A stretch of 64,000 nt of DNA from Bradyrhizobium sp. CB1015 (GTDB taxonomy: Bacteria; Pseudomonadota; Alphaproteobacteria; Rhizobiales; Xanthobacteraceae). The stretch covers positions 3,224,001-3,288,000 of the forward strand of contig NZ_CP104174.1 in assembly GCF_025200925.1 (NCBI RefSeq), in the 5' to 3' direction. The notes below the pieces were generated by a model that saw only the letters and a program-made list of their open reading frames with translations, searched no databases and had not been told where the DNA came from. This document shows, piece by piece, positions 25,533 through 35,664 of the stretch. The position numbers and the translations under genes are program-made. Within the stretch, counting starts at the first letter, position 1. Each line of letters starts with the position of its first letter.

Positions 25533-28500
25533 ATGGCCTTTACCGACATTTTCATCAAACGACCGGTCCTGTCGGTCGTCGTCAGCCTGCTGATCCTGCT
25601 GATCGGCCTGCGCGCGGCGATGGTGCTGCCGATCCGGCAATATCCGAAGCTGTCGAACACGGTCATCAACATCACGACCGTCTATCCCGGCGCGTCCGCA
25701 GATCTGATCCAGGGCTTCATTACCACGCCGATCGAGCAGGCGGTCGCCTCCGCCGAGGGCGTCGACTACATCACCTCGTCCTCGGTGCTCGGCACCTCGA
25801 CGATCCAGGTCTACATCAAGCTGAATTTCGATCCGAACCAGGCGCTCACCGAGGTGCTGGCGAAGACCAATTCGGTGAAGTACCTGATCCCGAAGGAATC
25901 CAACGACCCGATCGTCACCAAGACCACGGGCCAGACCACGGCCGTGATGTATCTCGGCTTCTCCTCGGAGGAGCTGTCGGGCTCGGCGATCTCCGACTAT
26001 CTGACGCGCGTGGTGCAGCCGGTGCTGTCGACCGTCGATGGCGTGGCCTCGGCCGACATTTTGGGCGGCCAGACCTTTGCGATGCGGCTGTGGCTCGATC
26101 CGGTGAAAATGGCGGGCCGCAACGTATCGCCGGCGGACGTTGCGGCGGCGATCCAGGCCAACAACTTCCAGTCCGCCGCGGGCCAGACCAAAGGTTATCT
26201 GATCGTCTCGAACGTCTCGACCAATACGGGCCTGACCAATGTCGATCAGTTCAAGAAGATGATCGTCAAGGCCAAGGACGGCGGCTTCGTGCGGATGGAG
26301 GATATCGCCACCGTCGAGCTTGCCGCCCAGAGCACGGACGCAAGCGTTGCCTTCAACGGTGAGCACGCGATCTTTATCGGCGTGCAGGCAACGCCGCAGG
26401 GCAACCCGCTGACGCTGGTGAAGGGCGTGCGCGCGCTGTTCCCCGAGCTCGAGCGCAATCTGCCGCCGTCGATGAAGATGAAGGTCGCCTACGACTCGAC
26501 CAAGTTCATCCAGTCCTCGATCGACGAGGTGGAGAAGACGCTGGGCGAAGCCGTGATCATCGTGATCGTGGTGATCTTCCTGTTCCTGGCCTCGCTGCGT
26601 TCGGTCATCATTCCCGTCGTCACCATTCCGCTCTCCATGATCGGCGTCTGCACCTTGATGCTGGCGCTGGGGTTCAGCTTCAATCTCCTGACCCTGCTCG
26701 CAATGGTGCTGGCGATCGGTCTTGTCGTCGACGACGCCATCGTCGTGGTGGAGAACATCCACCGCCACCTGGAGGAGGGCAAGACGCCGGTTCAGGCCTC
26801 CCTGCAAGGCGCGCGCGAGATCGTGGGTCCGGTCATCTCGATGACCATCACGCTCGCGGCGGTGTACGCGCCGATCGGTTTCCTCGGCGGCCTCACCGGC
26901 TCGCTCTTCCGCGAGTTCGCCTTCACGCTTGCCGGCTCCGTGATCGTGTCAGGCGTGATCGCGCTGACGCTGTCGCCGATGATGTGCTCGGTTCTGCTCA
27001 AGAACGCCGAAGAAAGCCGGTTCGCCAAGCTCGTGAACCGGGTGTTCGGTGCGATGACGCGTTGGTACGGCCGCAAGCTCGATCGCTCGCTGGACTACAA
27101 GGCCATCACCGGCCTGTTCGCGCTCACGATCCTCGGCCTCGTCGGCTTCCTCTACATGCACACCTCGAAGGAGCTTGCGCCCGAGGAAGACCAGGGCATC
27201 GTGTTTGCGGTGACCAAGGCGCCGAAATACGCCAACATCGACTATCTCGATTTCTACGGCGACAAGCTCGACAAGGAATTCGCGAAATTCCCCGAGACCG
27301 ATCTGCGCTTCGTGCTGAACGGCATCAACGGCCCGCAGGGCGGCATCGCCGGCATGCTGCTCAAGCCGTGGGACGAGCGCAAGCGCTCGTCGATCCAGCT
27401 GAAGCCGCTGGTGCAGGCCGAGCTCTCGAAGATCGAGGGCGTGCAAGCCTTCGCGTTCAACCTGCCGCCGCTGCCGGGCGGTCCGGGTGGCTTGCCGATC
27501 CAGATGGTGATCAACTCCACCGCCGGCTTCCAGACGGTCTATGAGCAGATGGAGAAGCTGAAGGCCGCAGCCCGCAAGAGCGGCATGTTCATCGTCTCCG
27601 ATAGCGATCTCAACTTCAACCAGCCGAACGTGAAGGTGACGATCGACCGCACCAAGGCGCAGGACCTCGGCGTCAACATGCAGAACCTCGGCGCCACGCT
27701 CGCGGTGCTGCTCGGCGGCAATTACGTCAACCGCTTCAATCTCGAGGGCCGATCCTACCAGGTGATCCCACAGGTGCCGCGCGCCAAGCGGCTGTCGCCG
27801 GAATCGCTCGGCGGCTACTACGTGACGACCAATACCGGCCAGCAGCTGCCGCTGTCGACGGTGGTGTCGATCGAAACCAAGACCGACCCGAACTCGCTGA
27901 CCCACTTCAACCAGCTCAATTCGGCGACGTTCTCGGCCGTGCCAATGCCGGGCGTGACCGTCGGCGCCGCGGTGGACTTCCTCGAAAGCGAGGCCAAGAA
28001 GCTGCCGCAGGGCTTCAGCCACGACTATCTGGCGGATAGCCGTCAATACGTGCAGGAAGGCAATCAGCTTGCCATCACGTTCGGCTTCGCGCTGATCATC
28101 ATCTTCCTGGTGCTGGCGGCGCAGTTCGAGAGCTTGCGCGACCCGCTGGTCATCATGATCTCGGTGCCGATGGCGATCGTCGGTGCGCTAATCCCGCTGT
28201 TCTTCGGCGTGGCGACCATGAACATCTACACCCAGGTCGGCCTGCTCACCCTGGTCGGCCTGATCACCAAGCACGGCATCCTGATGGTGGAGTTCGCCAA
28301 CGAGCTCCAGGTCAACGAGCGGCTCGACCGCCGTTCGGCCATCGAGATGTCGGCCCGCATCCGCCTGCGGCCGATCCTGATGACCACGGCCGCGATGGTC
28401 ACCGGCCTGATCCCGCTCTTGACCGCGACCGGCGCGGGCGCGGCGAGCCGCTTCTCGATCGGGCTCGTGGTCGTCGCCGGCATGTCGATCGGCACGCTGT

Positions 28501-28628
28501 TCACGCTGTTCGTGCTGCCGGCGGTGTACGTGGTGCTGGCGACCGACCATCGCGCGGCGGCCGATTCCGAGCGGAACAAGCAGATCGACGAGCTGGACCT
28601 CGATTCAAAGGTGCTGCGGCCGACCTGA
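25533..28628 (+). CDS. RND (HAE1-type) multidrug efflux permease
   Basis: The product, about 1031 residues, is a proton-driven inner-membrane pump of the AcrB/MexB class. It begins MAFTDIFIKRPVLSVVV, as these proteins do. It has two large periplasmic loops and two transmembrane bundles, and the proton-relay pair is visible in TM4 (GLVVDDAIVVVENI). The second bundle contains LVGLITKHGILMVEFANEL and the conserved MTTAAMVTGLIPLL. The gene follows the adaptor and ends at a strong terminator. The first open codon is upstream at 25503, but the MAFTD start matches the family. The substrate range cannot be read from sequence. Confidence 0.95.
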   Translation: MAFTDIFIKRPVLSVVVSLLILLIGLRAAMVLPIRQYPKLSNTVINITTVYPGASADLIQGFITTPIEQAVASAEGVDYITSSSVLGTSTIQVYIKLNFDPNQALTEVLAKTNSVKYLIPKESNDPIVTKTTGQTTAVMYLGFSSEELSGSAISDYLTRVVQPVLSTVDGVASADILGGQTFAMRLWLDPVKMAGRNVSPADVAAAIQANNFQSAAGQTKGYLIVSNVSTNTGLTNVDQFKKMIVKAKDGGFVRMEDIATVELAAQSTDASVAFNGEHAIFIGVQATPQGNPLTLVKGVRALFPELERNLPPSMKMKVAYDSTKFIQSSIDEVEKTLGEAVIIVIVVIFLFLASLRSVIIPVVTIPLSMIGVCTLMLALGFSFNLLTLLAMVLAIGLVVDDAIVVVENIHRHLEEGKTPVQASLQGAREIVGPVISMTITLAAVYAPIGFLGGLTGSLFREFAFTLAGSVIVSGVIALTLSPMMCSVLLKNAEESRFAKLVNRVFGAMTRWYGRKLDRSLDYKAITGLFALTILGLVGFLYMHTSKELAPEEDQGIVFAVTKAPKYANIDYLDFYGDKLDKEFAKFPETDLRFVLNGINGPQGGIAGMLLKPWDERKRSSIQLKPLVQAELSKIEGVQAFAFNLPPLPGGPGGLPIQMVINSTAGFQTVYEQMEKLKAAARKSGMFIVSDSDLNFNQPNVKVTIDRTKAQDLGVNMQNLGATLAVLLGGNYVNRFNLEGRSYQVIPQVPRAKRLSPESLGGYYVTTNTGQQLPLSTVVSIETKTDPNSLTHFNQLNSATFSAVPMPGVTVGAAVDFLESEAKKLPQGFSHDYLADSRQYVQEGNQLAITFGFALIIIFLVLAAQFESLRDPLVIMISVPMAIVGALIPLFFGVATMNIYTQVGLLTLVGLITKHGILMVEFANELQVNERLDRRSAIEMSARIRLRPILMTTAAMVTGLIPLLTATGAGAASRFSIGLVVVAGMSIGTLFTLFVLPAVYVVLATDHRAAADSERNKQIDELDLDSKVLRPT

Positions 28629-28654
28629 AGCCGCTGGCAGGCTAGTCCGGAGAG

Positions 28655-28688
28655 GGCGGCAGCGGTGATCCGCTGCCGCTCTTTTTGT
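28655..28688 (+). terminator. intrinsic terminator after the RND operon
   Basis: A perfect 10-bp stem, GCGGCAGCGG/CCGCTGCCGC, with a TGAT loop is followed by TCTTTTTGTT. It is the best intrinsic terminator in the window together with the one after the phasin gene. Confidence 0.9.
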
Positions 28689-28757
28689 TGGGCCCGGGGG
28701 AGCCCCTTCCCGCGCTTGCGAGAGACAAGGTCTGCTCTTCTTGCTAGGTTCCGTGGG

Positions 28758-31361
28758 ATGAGCCTGTCCCTCCACCCCGATACACCTCGAGCTGGGACAC
28801 TGCCGAGCGCGGCCCTAGGCAAGGCCGCCTCCGGCGACACCGCGGGGCGCGGAATCCGGACCCGGCTCTTTGCCAAATACGTCGCGCTGTTCGTGGCCGT
28901 CGTTGCCGTTGCGCTGCTCGCCAATGGCCTGTTCGAGGTCTACTTCTACTATCGCGAGCACAAGGCCTCGCTGATCCGGGTCCAGCACGAGCAGGCCGAG
29001 GCGGCCGCGGCCAAGATCAGCCAGTTCGTCAAGGAGATCGAGAGCCAGCTCGGCTGGACCACGCAGCTGCCCTGGTCGGGCGGCTCGATCGAGCAGCGCC
29101 GGTTCGACGCGCTGCGCCTGTTGCGCCAGGTCCCTGCGATCACCGAGCTGGCCCAGGTGGATTCGACCGGCAAGGAGCGGCTGCGGGTCTCGCGGCTGGC
29201 GATGGACCCGCTCGACAGCGGGATCGACCTGTCGAGCGATCCGAAGTTCACCGAGGCGGTCGCGCGCAAGGTCTATTACGGGCCGGTCTATTTCCGCCGG
29301 GGGTCCGAGCCCTATATGACGCTGGCGCTGGCGGGCGCACGCAAGGATGCCGGCGTCAGCATCGCCGAGGTCAATCTCAAGCTGATCTGGGACGTCGTGT
29401 CCCAGATCAAGGTCGGCGAGCACGGCAACGCCTACGTGGTCGGCCCGGAGGGCCGCCTGATCGCACATCCCGACATCAGTCTCGTGCTGCGCAACACCGA
29501 CATGTCCGGCCTCGCCCAGGTGCGGGCCGCGCAGGTCGCGGGCGGCAAGATGCCGGATGCGCTGGAGGAAGAGCACAATATCCAGGGACAAAAGGTATTG
29601 ACCGCCTCGGCCCCGATCGAGCCGCTGCATTGGACCATGTTTGTCGAGCTGCCGGTTGAGGAGGCCTATGCCGCGCTCTATGCCTCGCTGCAGCGCCTTG
29701 CGATCGTGCTGCTTGGGGCGTCCATCTTCGCGGTGCTTGCGGCGGTTTTCCTGGCGCGCCACATGGTCGGGCCGATCCAGGCGCTGCGCAGCGGCGCCGA
29801 GCGGATCGGCAGCGGCGATTTCGCGCAACGCATCTCGATCAAGACCGGCGACGAGCTCGAGGGGCTCGCCGATCAGTTCAACGACATGGGCGCGCGCCTG
29901 CAGGAATCCTATGCGGACTTGGAAAGGAAGGTCGAGCAGCGCACGGCGGAATTGAGCGAATCGCTGCAACAGCAGACCGCAACTTCCGAAGTGCTCCAGG
30001 TTATCTCCATTTCCCCCGGACAATTGGGGCCGGTATTTCGCATCATGTTGGAGAATGCCACTCGCATCTGCCAGGCTGAGTTCGGGTCTCTTTATTTGCG
30101 GGAGGGAGACACGTTCCGCGCCATCGCGATGCACGGTGTTCCGGCCGAGCTGAAGGACGAGATCTACCAGAAGCCGACACGGCCGGCTCCGAACACCGTC
30201 ATTGGCCGCATCGTTCGGACCAGGGAAACCGTGCATGTTGTCGATACGAGGACGGAGCCGGACTTCTTCGAAACACCTCAAGGATATGACGGACCAATAC
30301 TGGCGCTGCGCGCCGGGGCGCGGACGCTGGTTGGCGTTCCCATGCTCAAGGACGGCGACCTGATCGGCGCGCTTCTGATCTACCGTCAGCGGCCTCTTGC
30401 CTTCTCCAGCAAGCAAATCGAGTTGGTGACGAATTTTGCGGCGCAGGCTGTGATCGCCATGGAAAATGCGCGGCTGCTCAACGAATTGCGGGACCGCACG
30501 GATGAGCTGTCGCGCTCACTCGAGGATCTGCGCGCCGCTCAGGACCGTCTGATTCAGACCGAGAAGCTCGCCTCGCTCGGCCAGCTCACCGCCGGCATCG
30601 CCCATGAGATCAAGAACCCGCTTAATTTCGTCAACAATTTCTCCGTGGTCTCGGCCGAGCTGATCGACGAGCTCAACGAGACCCTGCAATCCGCCGCGCT
30701 CGACGGCAAGACCAAGGAGGAGGTCGACGAGCTGACCGGCATGCTCAGGGCCAATCTCGAGAAGGTGGTGCAGCACGGCAAGCGCGCCGATTCCATCGTC
30801 AGGAACATGCTGCTGCATTCGCGTCAGGGGTCCGGCGAGCATCGCGCCGTCGACATCAATGCGGTGGTCGAGGAGAGCCTCAATCTCGCCTATCACGGCG
30901 CGCGCGCCGAAAGGCCTGCCTTCAACGTCACGCTTCAGCGCGATTTAGACCCGGCTTCTGGCGTGATAGACATCTATCCGCAGGAGATCACGCGCGTCTT
31001 GCTGAACCTGATCTCGAACGGCTTCTATGCCGCGGCCAAGCGCAAGGAGAGCGAGCGCGATGCGTTCGAGCCCACGTTGCGCGCGGCAACGAAGAACCTC
31101 GGCGATAGGGTCCAGATCCGGATTCGCGACAACGGCACCGGGATTCCGCCTGAGGTGAAGGAGAAGATGTTCAATCCTTTCTTCACCACCAAGCCGGCCG
31201 GCGAGGGCACGGGACTCGGCCTTTCAATGAGCCACGACATCGTGGTGAAACAGCACGGCGGCACGATCGACGTGAACACCGCACCCGGTGTATTCACCGA
31301 ATTCATCATCACCCTGCCGCGGACGATGCCAGCTGGCGACACTTCCGGAGGCAAGTCTTGA
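28758..31361 (+). CDS. membrane sensor histidine kinase (Cache - HAMP - GAF - HisKA - HATPase)
   Basis: The 867-residue product has a first membrane segment at about 38-60, a periplasmic Cache-like sensor to about 310, and a second segment at 313-333. A HAMP linker, a coiled coil and a cytoplasmic GAF domain (about 425-575) follow. The HisKA motif LTAGIAHEIKNPLNFVNNF has its phospho-acceptor at H616. The HATPase domain ends with GTGLGLSMSHDIVVKQHGG. It autophosphorylates and presumably passes the phosphate to one or both receivers encoded immediately downstream. The start ATG at MSLSLHP replaces a longer open frame from 28665 that has no Shine-Dalgarno. The ligand is unknown. Confidence 0.9.
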   Translation: MSLSLHPDTPRAGTLPSAALGKAASGDTAGRGIRTRLFAKYVALFVAVVAVALLANGLFEVYFYYREHKASLIRVQHEQAEAAAAKISQFVKEIESQLGWTTQLPWSGGSIEQRRFDALRLLRQVPAITELAQVDSTGKERLRVSRLAMDPLDSGIDLSSDPKFTEAVARKVYYGPVYFRRGSEPYMTLALAGARKDAGVSIAEVNLKLIWDVVSQIKVGEHGNAYVVGPEGRLIAHPDISLVLRNTDMSGLAQVRAAQVAGGKMPDALEEEHNIQGQKVLTASAPIEPLHWTMFVELPVEEAYAALYASLQRLAIVLLGASIFAVLAAVFLARHMVGPIQALRSGAERIGSGDFAQRISIKTGDELEGLADQFNDMGARLQESYADLERKVEQRTAELSESLQQQTATSEVLQVISISPGQLGPVFRIMLENATRICQAEFGSLYLREGDTFRAIAMHGVPAELKDEIYQKPTRPAPNTVIGRIVRTRETVHVVDTRTEPDFFETPQGYDGPILALRAGARTLVGVPMLKDGDLIGALLIYRQRPLAFSSKQIELVTNFAAQAVIAMENARLLNELRDRTDELSRSLEDLRAAQDRLIQTEKLASLGQLTAGIAHEIKNPLNFVNNFSVVSAELIDELNETLQSAALDGKTKEEVDELTGMLRANLEKVVQHGKRADSIVRNMLLHSRQGSGEHRAVDINAVVEESLNLAYHGARAERPAFNVTLQRDLDPASGVIDIYPQEITRVLLNLISNGFYAAAKRKESERDAFEPTLRAATKNLGDRVQIRIRDNGTGIPPEVKEKMFNPFFTTKPAGEGTGLGLSMSHDIVVKQHGGTIDVNTAPGVFTEFIITLPRTMPAGDTSGGKS

Positions 31362-31747
31362 ACGTTTACATCCTGGTCGTCGATGACGAGCCCGACGTCG
31401 AGGCATTGTTTCGGCAGCAGTTCCGGCGCGACCTGCGCGCCGGCCGCTTTCAGATGGAGTTTGCGCTGTCGGCCCCGGAGGCGCTCAAGCGCGCTGCCGA
31501 GGTTCGTGATCCCTCGCTGATCCTGATCCTGTCCGACATCAACATGCCAGGCATGAGCGGGCTCGACATGCTGCCGAAGGTGCGTGCCGCGCATCCCGAC
31601 GTTCCCGTCATCATGATCACGGCCTATGGCGATGCCGAGACGCGCCGCAAGGCGATCGAACGGGGTGCCGTCGGGCTCCTCACCAAGCCGATCGACTTTG
31701 CGCTGCTGCGCCAGGAGATCGATACGAGGCTCGAGCAAGCCGCATGA
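31358..31747 (+). CDS. single-domain response regulator (CheY-like)
   Basis: The 129-residue receiver has the acidic pair DDE at 9-11, phospho-acceptor D60 in [11 protein letters not shown], the threonine of MITAYGD and K in LLTKPIDF. Translation starts at TTG, which overlaps the kinase stop and has GGAGG seven bases upstream. There is no output domain, so it acts through protein contacts or as a phosphate sink or shuttle. It is highly similar in design to the next protein's receiver and probably shares the same kinase. Confidence 0.92.
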   Translation: MNVYILVVDDEPDVEALFRQQFRRDLRAGRFQMEFALSAPEALKRAAEVRDPSLILILSDINMPGMSGLDMLPKVRAAHPDVPVIMITAYGDAETRRKAIERGAVGLLTKPIDFALLRQEIDTRLEQAA

Positions 31748-32994
31748 CTGCGACCATCCTCTTCGTCGACGACGAGCCGGATCTCGAGGCGCTGATCCTG
31801 CAGAAATTCCGCAGGCAGATCCGCGACGGGCAGCTCGCGCTCATCTTCGCGCGCGACGGCCTGGAGGCGCTGGAATCGCTGGAGCAGAATCCGCATGTCG
31901 ACATGGTGGTCTCCGACATCAACATGCCGCGGATGGACGGTCTGTCGCTGCTGGCGAAGCTCCAGGAGGCCGAGGAGAAGAAGTCGACCATCATCGTTTC
32001 GGCCTATGGCGACATGAGCAACATCCGCACCGCCATGAACCGCGGTGCCTTCGACTTCCTGACCAAGCCGATCGACTTCGCCGACCTCGAAGCCACGATC
32101 GAGAAGACCATCCGCCATGTGGAGATGCTGCGCGATGTGCGGCGGCGCCAGCTGGAAGCCGAGCGTGCCCATGCCTCGCTGTCGCGCTTCTTCTCGCCGG
32201 AGATCGCAAGGCGGCTGGCCGGGGACGTCGATGGCGACGGCATGGAGGTGCAGTGGCGCGACGTCGCCACCCTCTTTACCGATATCACCGGCTTCACCTC
32301 GCTGGTCGAGACTGCGCCTCCGCAGACGCTGGGCGAGCTCCTCAACGAATATGTCGGCGGCATGACCGAAATCGTCTTTGCCCATGAGGGGACGGTCGCC
32401 AAGATCATCGGCGATGCGATCCAGGTGCTGTTCAACGCCCCTGGCGACCAGCCGGACTATGCAACGCGTGCGGTCGCCTGTGCCCATGCTCTCGACGCCT
32501 GGGCAGAGGACTTCTCTGCGCGCTGGAAGGCAAGAGGTGTGAATTTCGGAGCCACCCGCATCGGTGCTCATGCCGGCCCGGCGCTGGTCGGCAATTTCGG
32601 CGGCAACCGTTTCTTCGATTACACGGCCTATGGCGACACCATCAATACGGCGGCCCGGCTGGAGGCGGCGAACAAGCATCTGGGAACGCGCATTTGCGTC
32701 AGTGCCAGCGTGGCGAAGGGAGCCGAAAACTTTCATGGCCGCCCCGTGGGCGACCTGATGCTGCGCGGACGCAGCGAGCCGCTGCGCGCCTTCGAACCGC
32801 TGCCGCAGGCGAAATTCGAAGCGCCGGCGACAACGCAATATGCCGAAGCCTTCGCCAAGATGGAGGCCGGCGATGCCGCCGCCATGCCGGCCTTCGCCGC
32901 GCTGGTCGGCATGCACGCCGACGATCCGCTGGCCGGATTTCACCTGAAGCGCCTGCTCAACGGCGCCAAGGGCACTCGCATGCAACTGGAATAG
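31744..32994 (+). CDS. response regulator with class III adenylate/guanylate cyclase output
   Basis: The 416-residue product joins a receiver (D58 in [12 protein letters not shown], lysine in LTKPIDF) through a coiled linker to a class III cyclase catalytic domain. That domain has metal-binding aspartates in [13 protein letters not shown] and [11 protein letters not shown] and the transition-state residues in [12 protein letters not shown]. Phosphorylation by the upstream kinase would therefore tune synthesis of a cyclic nucleotide, probably cAMP. It overlaps the preceding receiver by ATGA. A short C-terminal helical tail follows the catalytic domain. Confidence 0.92.
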   Translation: MTATILFVDDEPDLEALILQKFRRQIRDGQLALIFARDGLEALESLEQNPHVDMVVSDINMPRMDGLSLLAKLQEAEEKKSTIIVSAYGDMSNIRTAMNRGAFDFLTKPIDFADLEATIEKTIRHVEMLRDVRRRQLEAERAHASLSRFFSPEIARRLAGDVDGDGMEVQWRDVATLFTDITGFTSLVETAPPQTLGELLNEYVGGMTEIVFAHEGTVAKIIGDAIQVLFNAPGDQPDYATRAVACAHALDAWAEDFSARWKARGVNFGATRIGAHAGPALVGNFGGNRFFDYTAYGDTINTAARLEAANKHLGTRICVSASVAKGAENFHGRPVGDLMLRGRSEPLRAFEPLPQAKFEAPATTQYAEAFAKMEAGDAAAMPAFAALVGMHADDPLAGFHLKRLLNGAKGTRMQLE

Positions 32995-33003
32995 GAGTCC
33001 GTC

Positions 33004-33750
33004 ATGACGCGCGAATTCTCGGCCGGCAATTACCGTTTCATTCCGTCGGTGTTCCAATATTCCGCCGGTGCTGCCGCGGATGAGGGCTACGAGATCGAGC
33101 GGGTCCGGTTCGACCGCCTGGTGCCGCTCGCGGAAGGATTTGCGCTGGCCGCAAAGTTCATCCAGGAAGCGGGGCGCCCGCTGACGGCTTTCTGCGCCTG
33201 CGAGCTGCGCTCGCCGGCGGCCTTCAGCGAGGAAGGCTTTCGCGCGTTCAATCTGCACTATGTGAAGACGCTGTCCGAATGGGGCATCTTCGACGGCACC
33301 ACCAATCCGGTGGCGCGCAGCAATGTCTGTCCGGAGATCGATCCGCCGTCCCAGCCGTCATTCTATGCGTTCTCCTTCACGCGTCCGACGCGGTCAAACT
33401 TGCCGAGCTTCGTCATCGCCGGCGGCGCCGAGGCGCGCGAGGGTAGCGGCACCTATGTCGAGCGCACGGTGCGCTACCGCGACCTCAGCCCGGAGGGGCT
33501 GCGCGAGAAGGTGCGCTTCACCACCACATCGCAGATGGAAAACCGGATGGCGGCCTTCGGCTTCGGCTGGAAGGATACGACCGGCGTGCAGGCCTATTCC
33601 GTGCACGACTTCCACCACGCGCTGGTGGACGAGCTGGTCCGCCGCGGCGCGCTCCGCTCCGGGCTGACCTGGCATTTCGCCCGTCCACCGGTGGTCGATC
33701 TGGAATTCGAGATGGATTGCCGCCGCGTGCTGCGGGAAGTGGTGATCTGA
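33004..33750 (+). CDS. CnbZ-like protein (2-aminomuconate-deaminase-like), possible RidA-type fold
   Basis: The 248-residue product resembles, from memory, proteins named 2-amino-5-chloromuconate deaminase CnbZ. Recognisable blocks are GNYRFIPSVFQYSAG, GRPLTAFCACELRSP, NPVARSNVCPEIDPP and HDFHHALVDELVRRG. Two RidA-like halves are plausible. The start follows AGGAG. It lies only nine bases after the receiver-cyclase gene and so belongs to the signalling operon, although an aromatic-degradation deaminase is not an obvious partner. It could act on a reactive enamine or imine. Family identity is moderately certain; activity is not. Confidence 0.6.
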   Translation: MTREFSAGNYRFIPSVFQYSAGAAADEGYEIERVRFDRLVPLAEGFALAAKFIQEAGRPLTAFCACELRSPAAFSEEGFRAFNLHYVKTLSEWGIFDGTTNPVARSNVCPEIDPPSQPSFYAFSFTRPTRSNLPSFVIAGGAEAREGSGTYVERTVRYRDLSPEGLREKVRFTTTSQMENRMAAFGFGWKDTTGVQAYSVHDFHHALVDELVRRGALRSGLTWHFARPPVVDLEFEMDCRRVLREVVI

Positions 33751-33770
33751 GCGGTCGATGCCTCGTTCTG

Positions 33771-33793
33771 CACCTCTCCCTACGGGAGAGGTG
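33771..33793. terminator. hairpin between convergent genes
   Basis: CACCTCTCCC and GGGAGAGGTG form a perfect 10-bp stem with a TAC loop between the CnbZ-like gene and the end of the peptide-importer operon. No T-run is present on either strand, so a transcript end is only suggested by position. Confidence 0.4.
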
Positions 33794-33825
33794 AACGAAG
33801 CCCACCTTCAGCTATTGCTATTGCC

Positions 33826-34710
33826 TCAGCGCTGCCTTGGGTCGAGCGCGTCGCGCAGGCCGTCGCCGAGCAGGTTCAGCGACAGCACGACGAGGAAGAT
33901 CGCAAGGCCCGGCCAGATTGCCATCCAGGGCGCCTGGGTCAGGAAGCGTTGTGCCGCGTTGAGCATGCTGCCCCAGGACGGCGCCGGCGGCTGCTGGCCG
34001 AGACCGAGGAAGGAGAGGGCGGCCTCGGCGATGATGGCTGCAGCGATCGAGAGCGTCGCCTGCACCAGCAGCGCCGGCAGGATGTTCGGCAGGATGTGCG
34101 AGAACGCGATCCGCCACGGCGGATTGCCGAGTGCGCGCGCGGCCTCGACATAGTCTTCGGCTTTGACGACGAGCACCTGGCCGCGGGTCAGGCGGATGAA
34201 GATCGGCGTCGCCGAGATGCCGATCGCGATCATGGCGTTGCCGAGGCTCGGGCCGAGGAACGCAGCGAGCGCGATCGCCAGGATCAGGAACGGGCAGGCC
34301 AGCATCGCATCGGTGATGCGGCTGATCAGCGCGTCGGCGAAGCCGCCGCGATAGCCGGCGAGCAGGCCGAGCGGTACGCCGATGCCGAGCGCGATCGCGA
34401 CCGAGATCAGGCCCGCGAGCAGGGACGCGCGCGCGCCGTAGACGACGCGGCTGAGGATATCGCGGCCGAGCTCGTCGGTGCCGAACCAGTGCGCTGCCGT
34501 GGGCGGCTTGCGCACCAGGCTCCAGCTCGTCGCAATGGGATCATAGGGCACGATGAGCGGGGCGAGCACGGCAAGCGCGATGAATATCGTGAGCACGAGG
34601 AGCCCGAACACCGCTGCCTTGCGCTTGAACAGCCGCCGGCGCGCGCGGCGAGCCGGGCTATCCAGCTCGTCGGCTCGCGTGAGAGGGCTCGGCAGCGCGG
34701 CGTCGCTCAT
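33826..34710 (-). CDS. peptide ABC transporter permease, DppC type (importer 1)
   Basis: The 294-residue product is the second permease of a Dpp/Opp importer. A long N-terminal cytoplasmic stretch is followed by one membrane segment (AVFGLLVLTIFIALAVLAPL). The DppC hallmark GTDELGRDILSRVVYGARASL, shown here as GTDELGRDILSR and GARASL, comes next, and the permease loop EAARALGNPPWRIAFSHILP lies in the second half. The C terminus SLNLLGDGLRDALDPRQR is typical. It is the last gene of the long minus-strand transporter block, three bases after its DppB partner. Confidence 0.95.
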   Translation of the reverse strand: MSDAALPSPLTRADELDSPARRARRRLFKRKAAVFGLLVLTIFIALAVLAPLIVPYDPIATSWSLVRKPPTAAHWFGTDELGRDILSRVVYGARASLLAGLISVAIALGIGVPLGLLAGYRGGFADALISRITDAMLACPFLILAIALAAFLGPSLGNAMIAIGISATPIFIRLTRGQVLVVKAEDYVEAARALGNPPWRIAFSHILPNILPALLVQATLSIAAAIIAEAALSFLGLGQQPPAPSWGSMLNAAQRFLTQAPWMAIWPGLAIFLVVLSLNLLGDGLRDALDPRQR

Positions 34711-34713
34711 GGC

Positions 34714-35655
34714 TCAGCCCCGAAGCCGCGGATTGACGAGGATATAGGCGATGTCGGCCACGAGATTCAGCGTGATGTAGATCGTGGCCGTCACCAGGAC
34801 CACGCCCTGCACCACCGCATAATCGCGGTTGAATACGGCATCCACGATCAGCTTGCCGAACCCGGGAATGGAGAAGATCTGCTCGGTCAAAACCGCGCCG
34901 GAGAGCAGCGTACCGAGCTCGAGCGCGCCGAGCGTGATGACGGGCGTCAGCGCATTGCGCATGGCGTGCTTGAGGATCACCGTGCGCTCCAACAGCCCTT
35001 TGGCGCGCGCGGTGCGCACGTAGTCGCTTTCCAGCACCTGAAGCATGGCGCTGCGCGTATGCCGCATGAGGATCGCGGCGATCGCATTGCCGAGCACGAA
35101 GGATGGCATGATGGTGACGGCCAGGCTTGCGCGCCAGTTCTCGGTGAGCGGCACGTAGCCGGAAGCCGGCAGCCATCCAAGCTCGATCGAGAACAGGAAG
35201 ATCAGCATGATCCCAAGCCAGAAGTTCGGCGTCGAGATGCCCCATAGCGCGAAGAGATTGGCGCCATAGTCCCAGGCCGAGCCTTTCTTGACGGCCGCGA
35301 CGATGCCGGCAGGAATGCCGATCAGGAACGCGATCAGGATCGCCATCGAGCCGAGCTGCAGCGTCACCGGCAGCTTCTGCGCGATCAGCTCGCGCACCGG
35401 CATCTTGTTGCGCAGCGACTCGCCGAAATCGCCCGAGAGCACGCCCTTGATCCAGTAGGCGTACTGCACCGGGATCGGCTGATCGAGCCGGTATTGGCGG
35501 CGGATCTGCTCGATCACGGCCGGGTCGCGTTCTTCGCCCGCCATCACCAGCGCGGGGTCACCCGGCAGCAATTGCTGCAGCGAGAAGATCAGCACCGAGA
35601 CGAAGAACAGCGTCGGCACGATCTGCACAAGTCGGCGGGCGAGGAAATTCAGCAT
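34714..35655 (-). CDS. peptide ABC transporter permease, DppB type (importer 1)
   Basis: The 313-residue product begins MLNFLARRLVQIVPTLFFVS, the usual DppB N terminus. It has the RRQYRLDQPIPVQY segment and the permease loop YVRTARAKGLLERTVILKHA. The C terminus includes YILVNPRLRG. The frame is open upstream to 35793, but those codons are the palindromic element that ends ten bases before this start. It pairs with the DppC gene that follows. Because the repeat sits between the binding-protein gene and this gene, expression of the permeases may be uncoupled from it. Confidence 0.94.
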   Translation of the reverse strand: MLNFLARRLVQIVPTLFFVSVLIFSLQQLLPGDPALVMAGEERDPAVIEQIRRQYRLDQPIPVQYAYWIKGVLSGDFGESLRNKMPVRELIAQKLPVTLQLGSMAILIAFLIGIPAGIVAAVKKGSAWDYGANLFALWGISTPNFWLGIMLIFLFSIELGWLPASGYVPLTENWRASLAVTIMPSFVLGNAIAAILMRHTRSAMLQVLESDYVRTARAKGLLERTVILKHAMRNALTPVITLGALELGTLLSGAVLTEQIFSIPGFGKLIVDAVFNRDYAVVQGVVLVTATIYITLNLVADIAYILVNPRLRG

Positions 35656-35664
35656 GGTCCCACT

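Noticed and set aside
25383..26807. A 474-codon minus-strand frame opposite the RND pump gene
   Set aside because: The plus strand has the full RND motif set; the antisense translation is His/Asp/Arg-rich with no domain.
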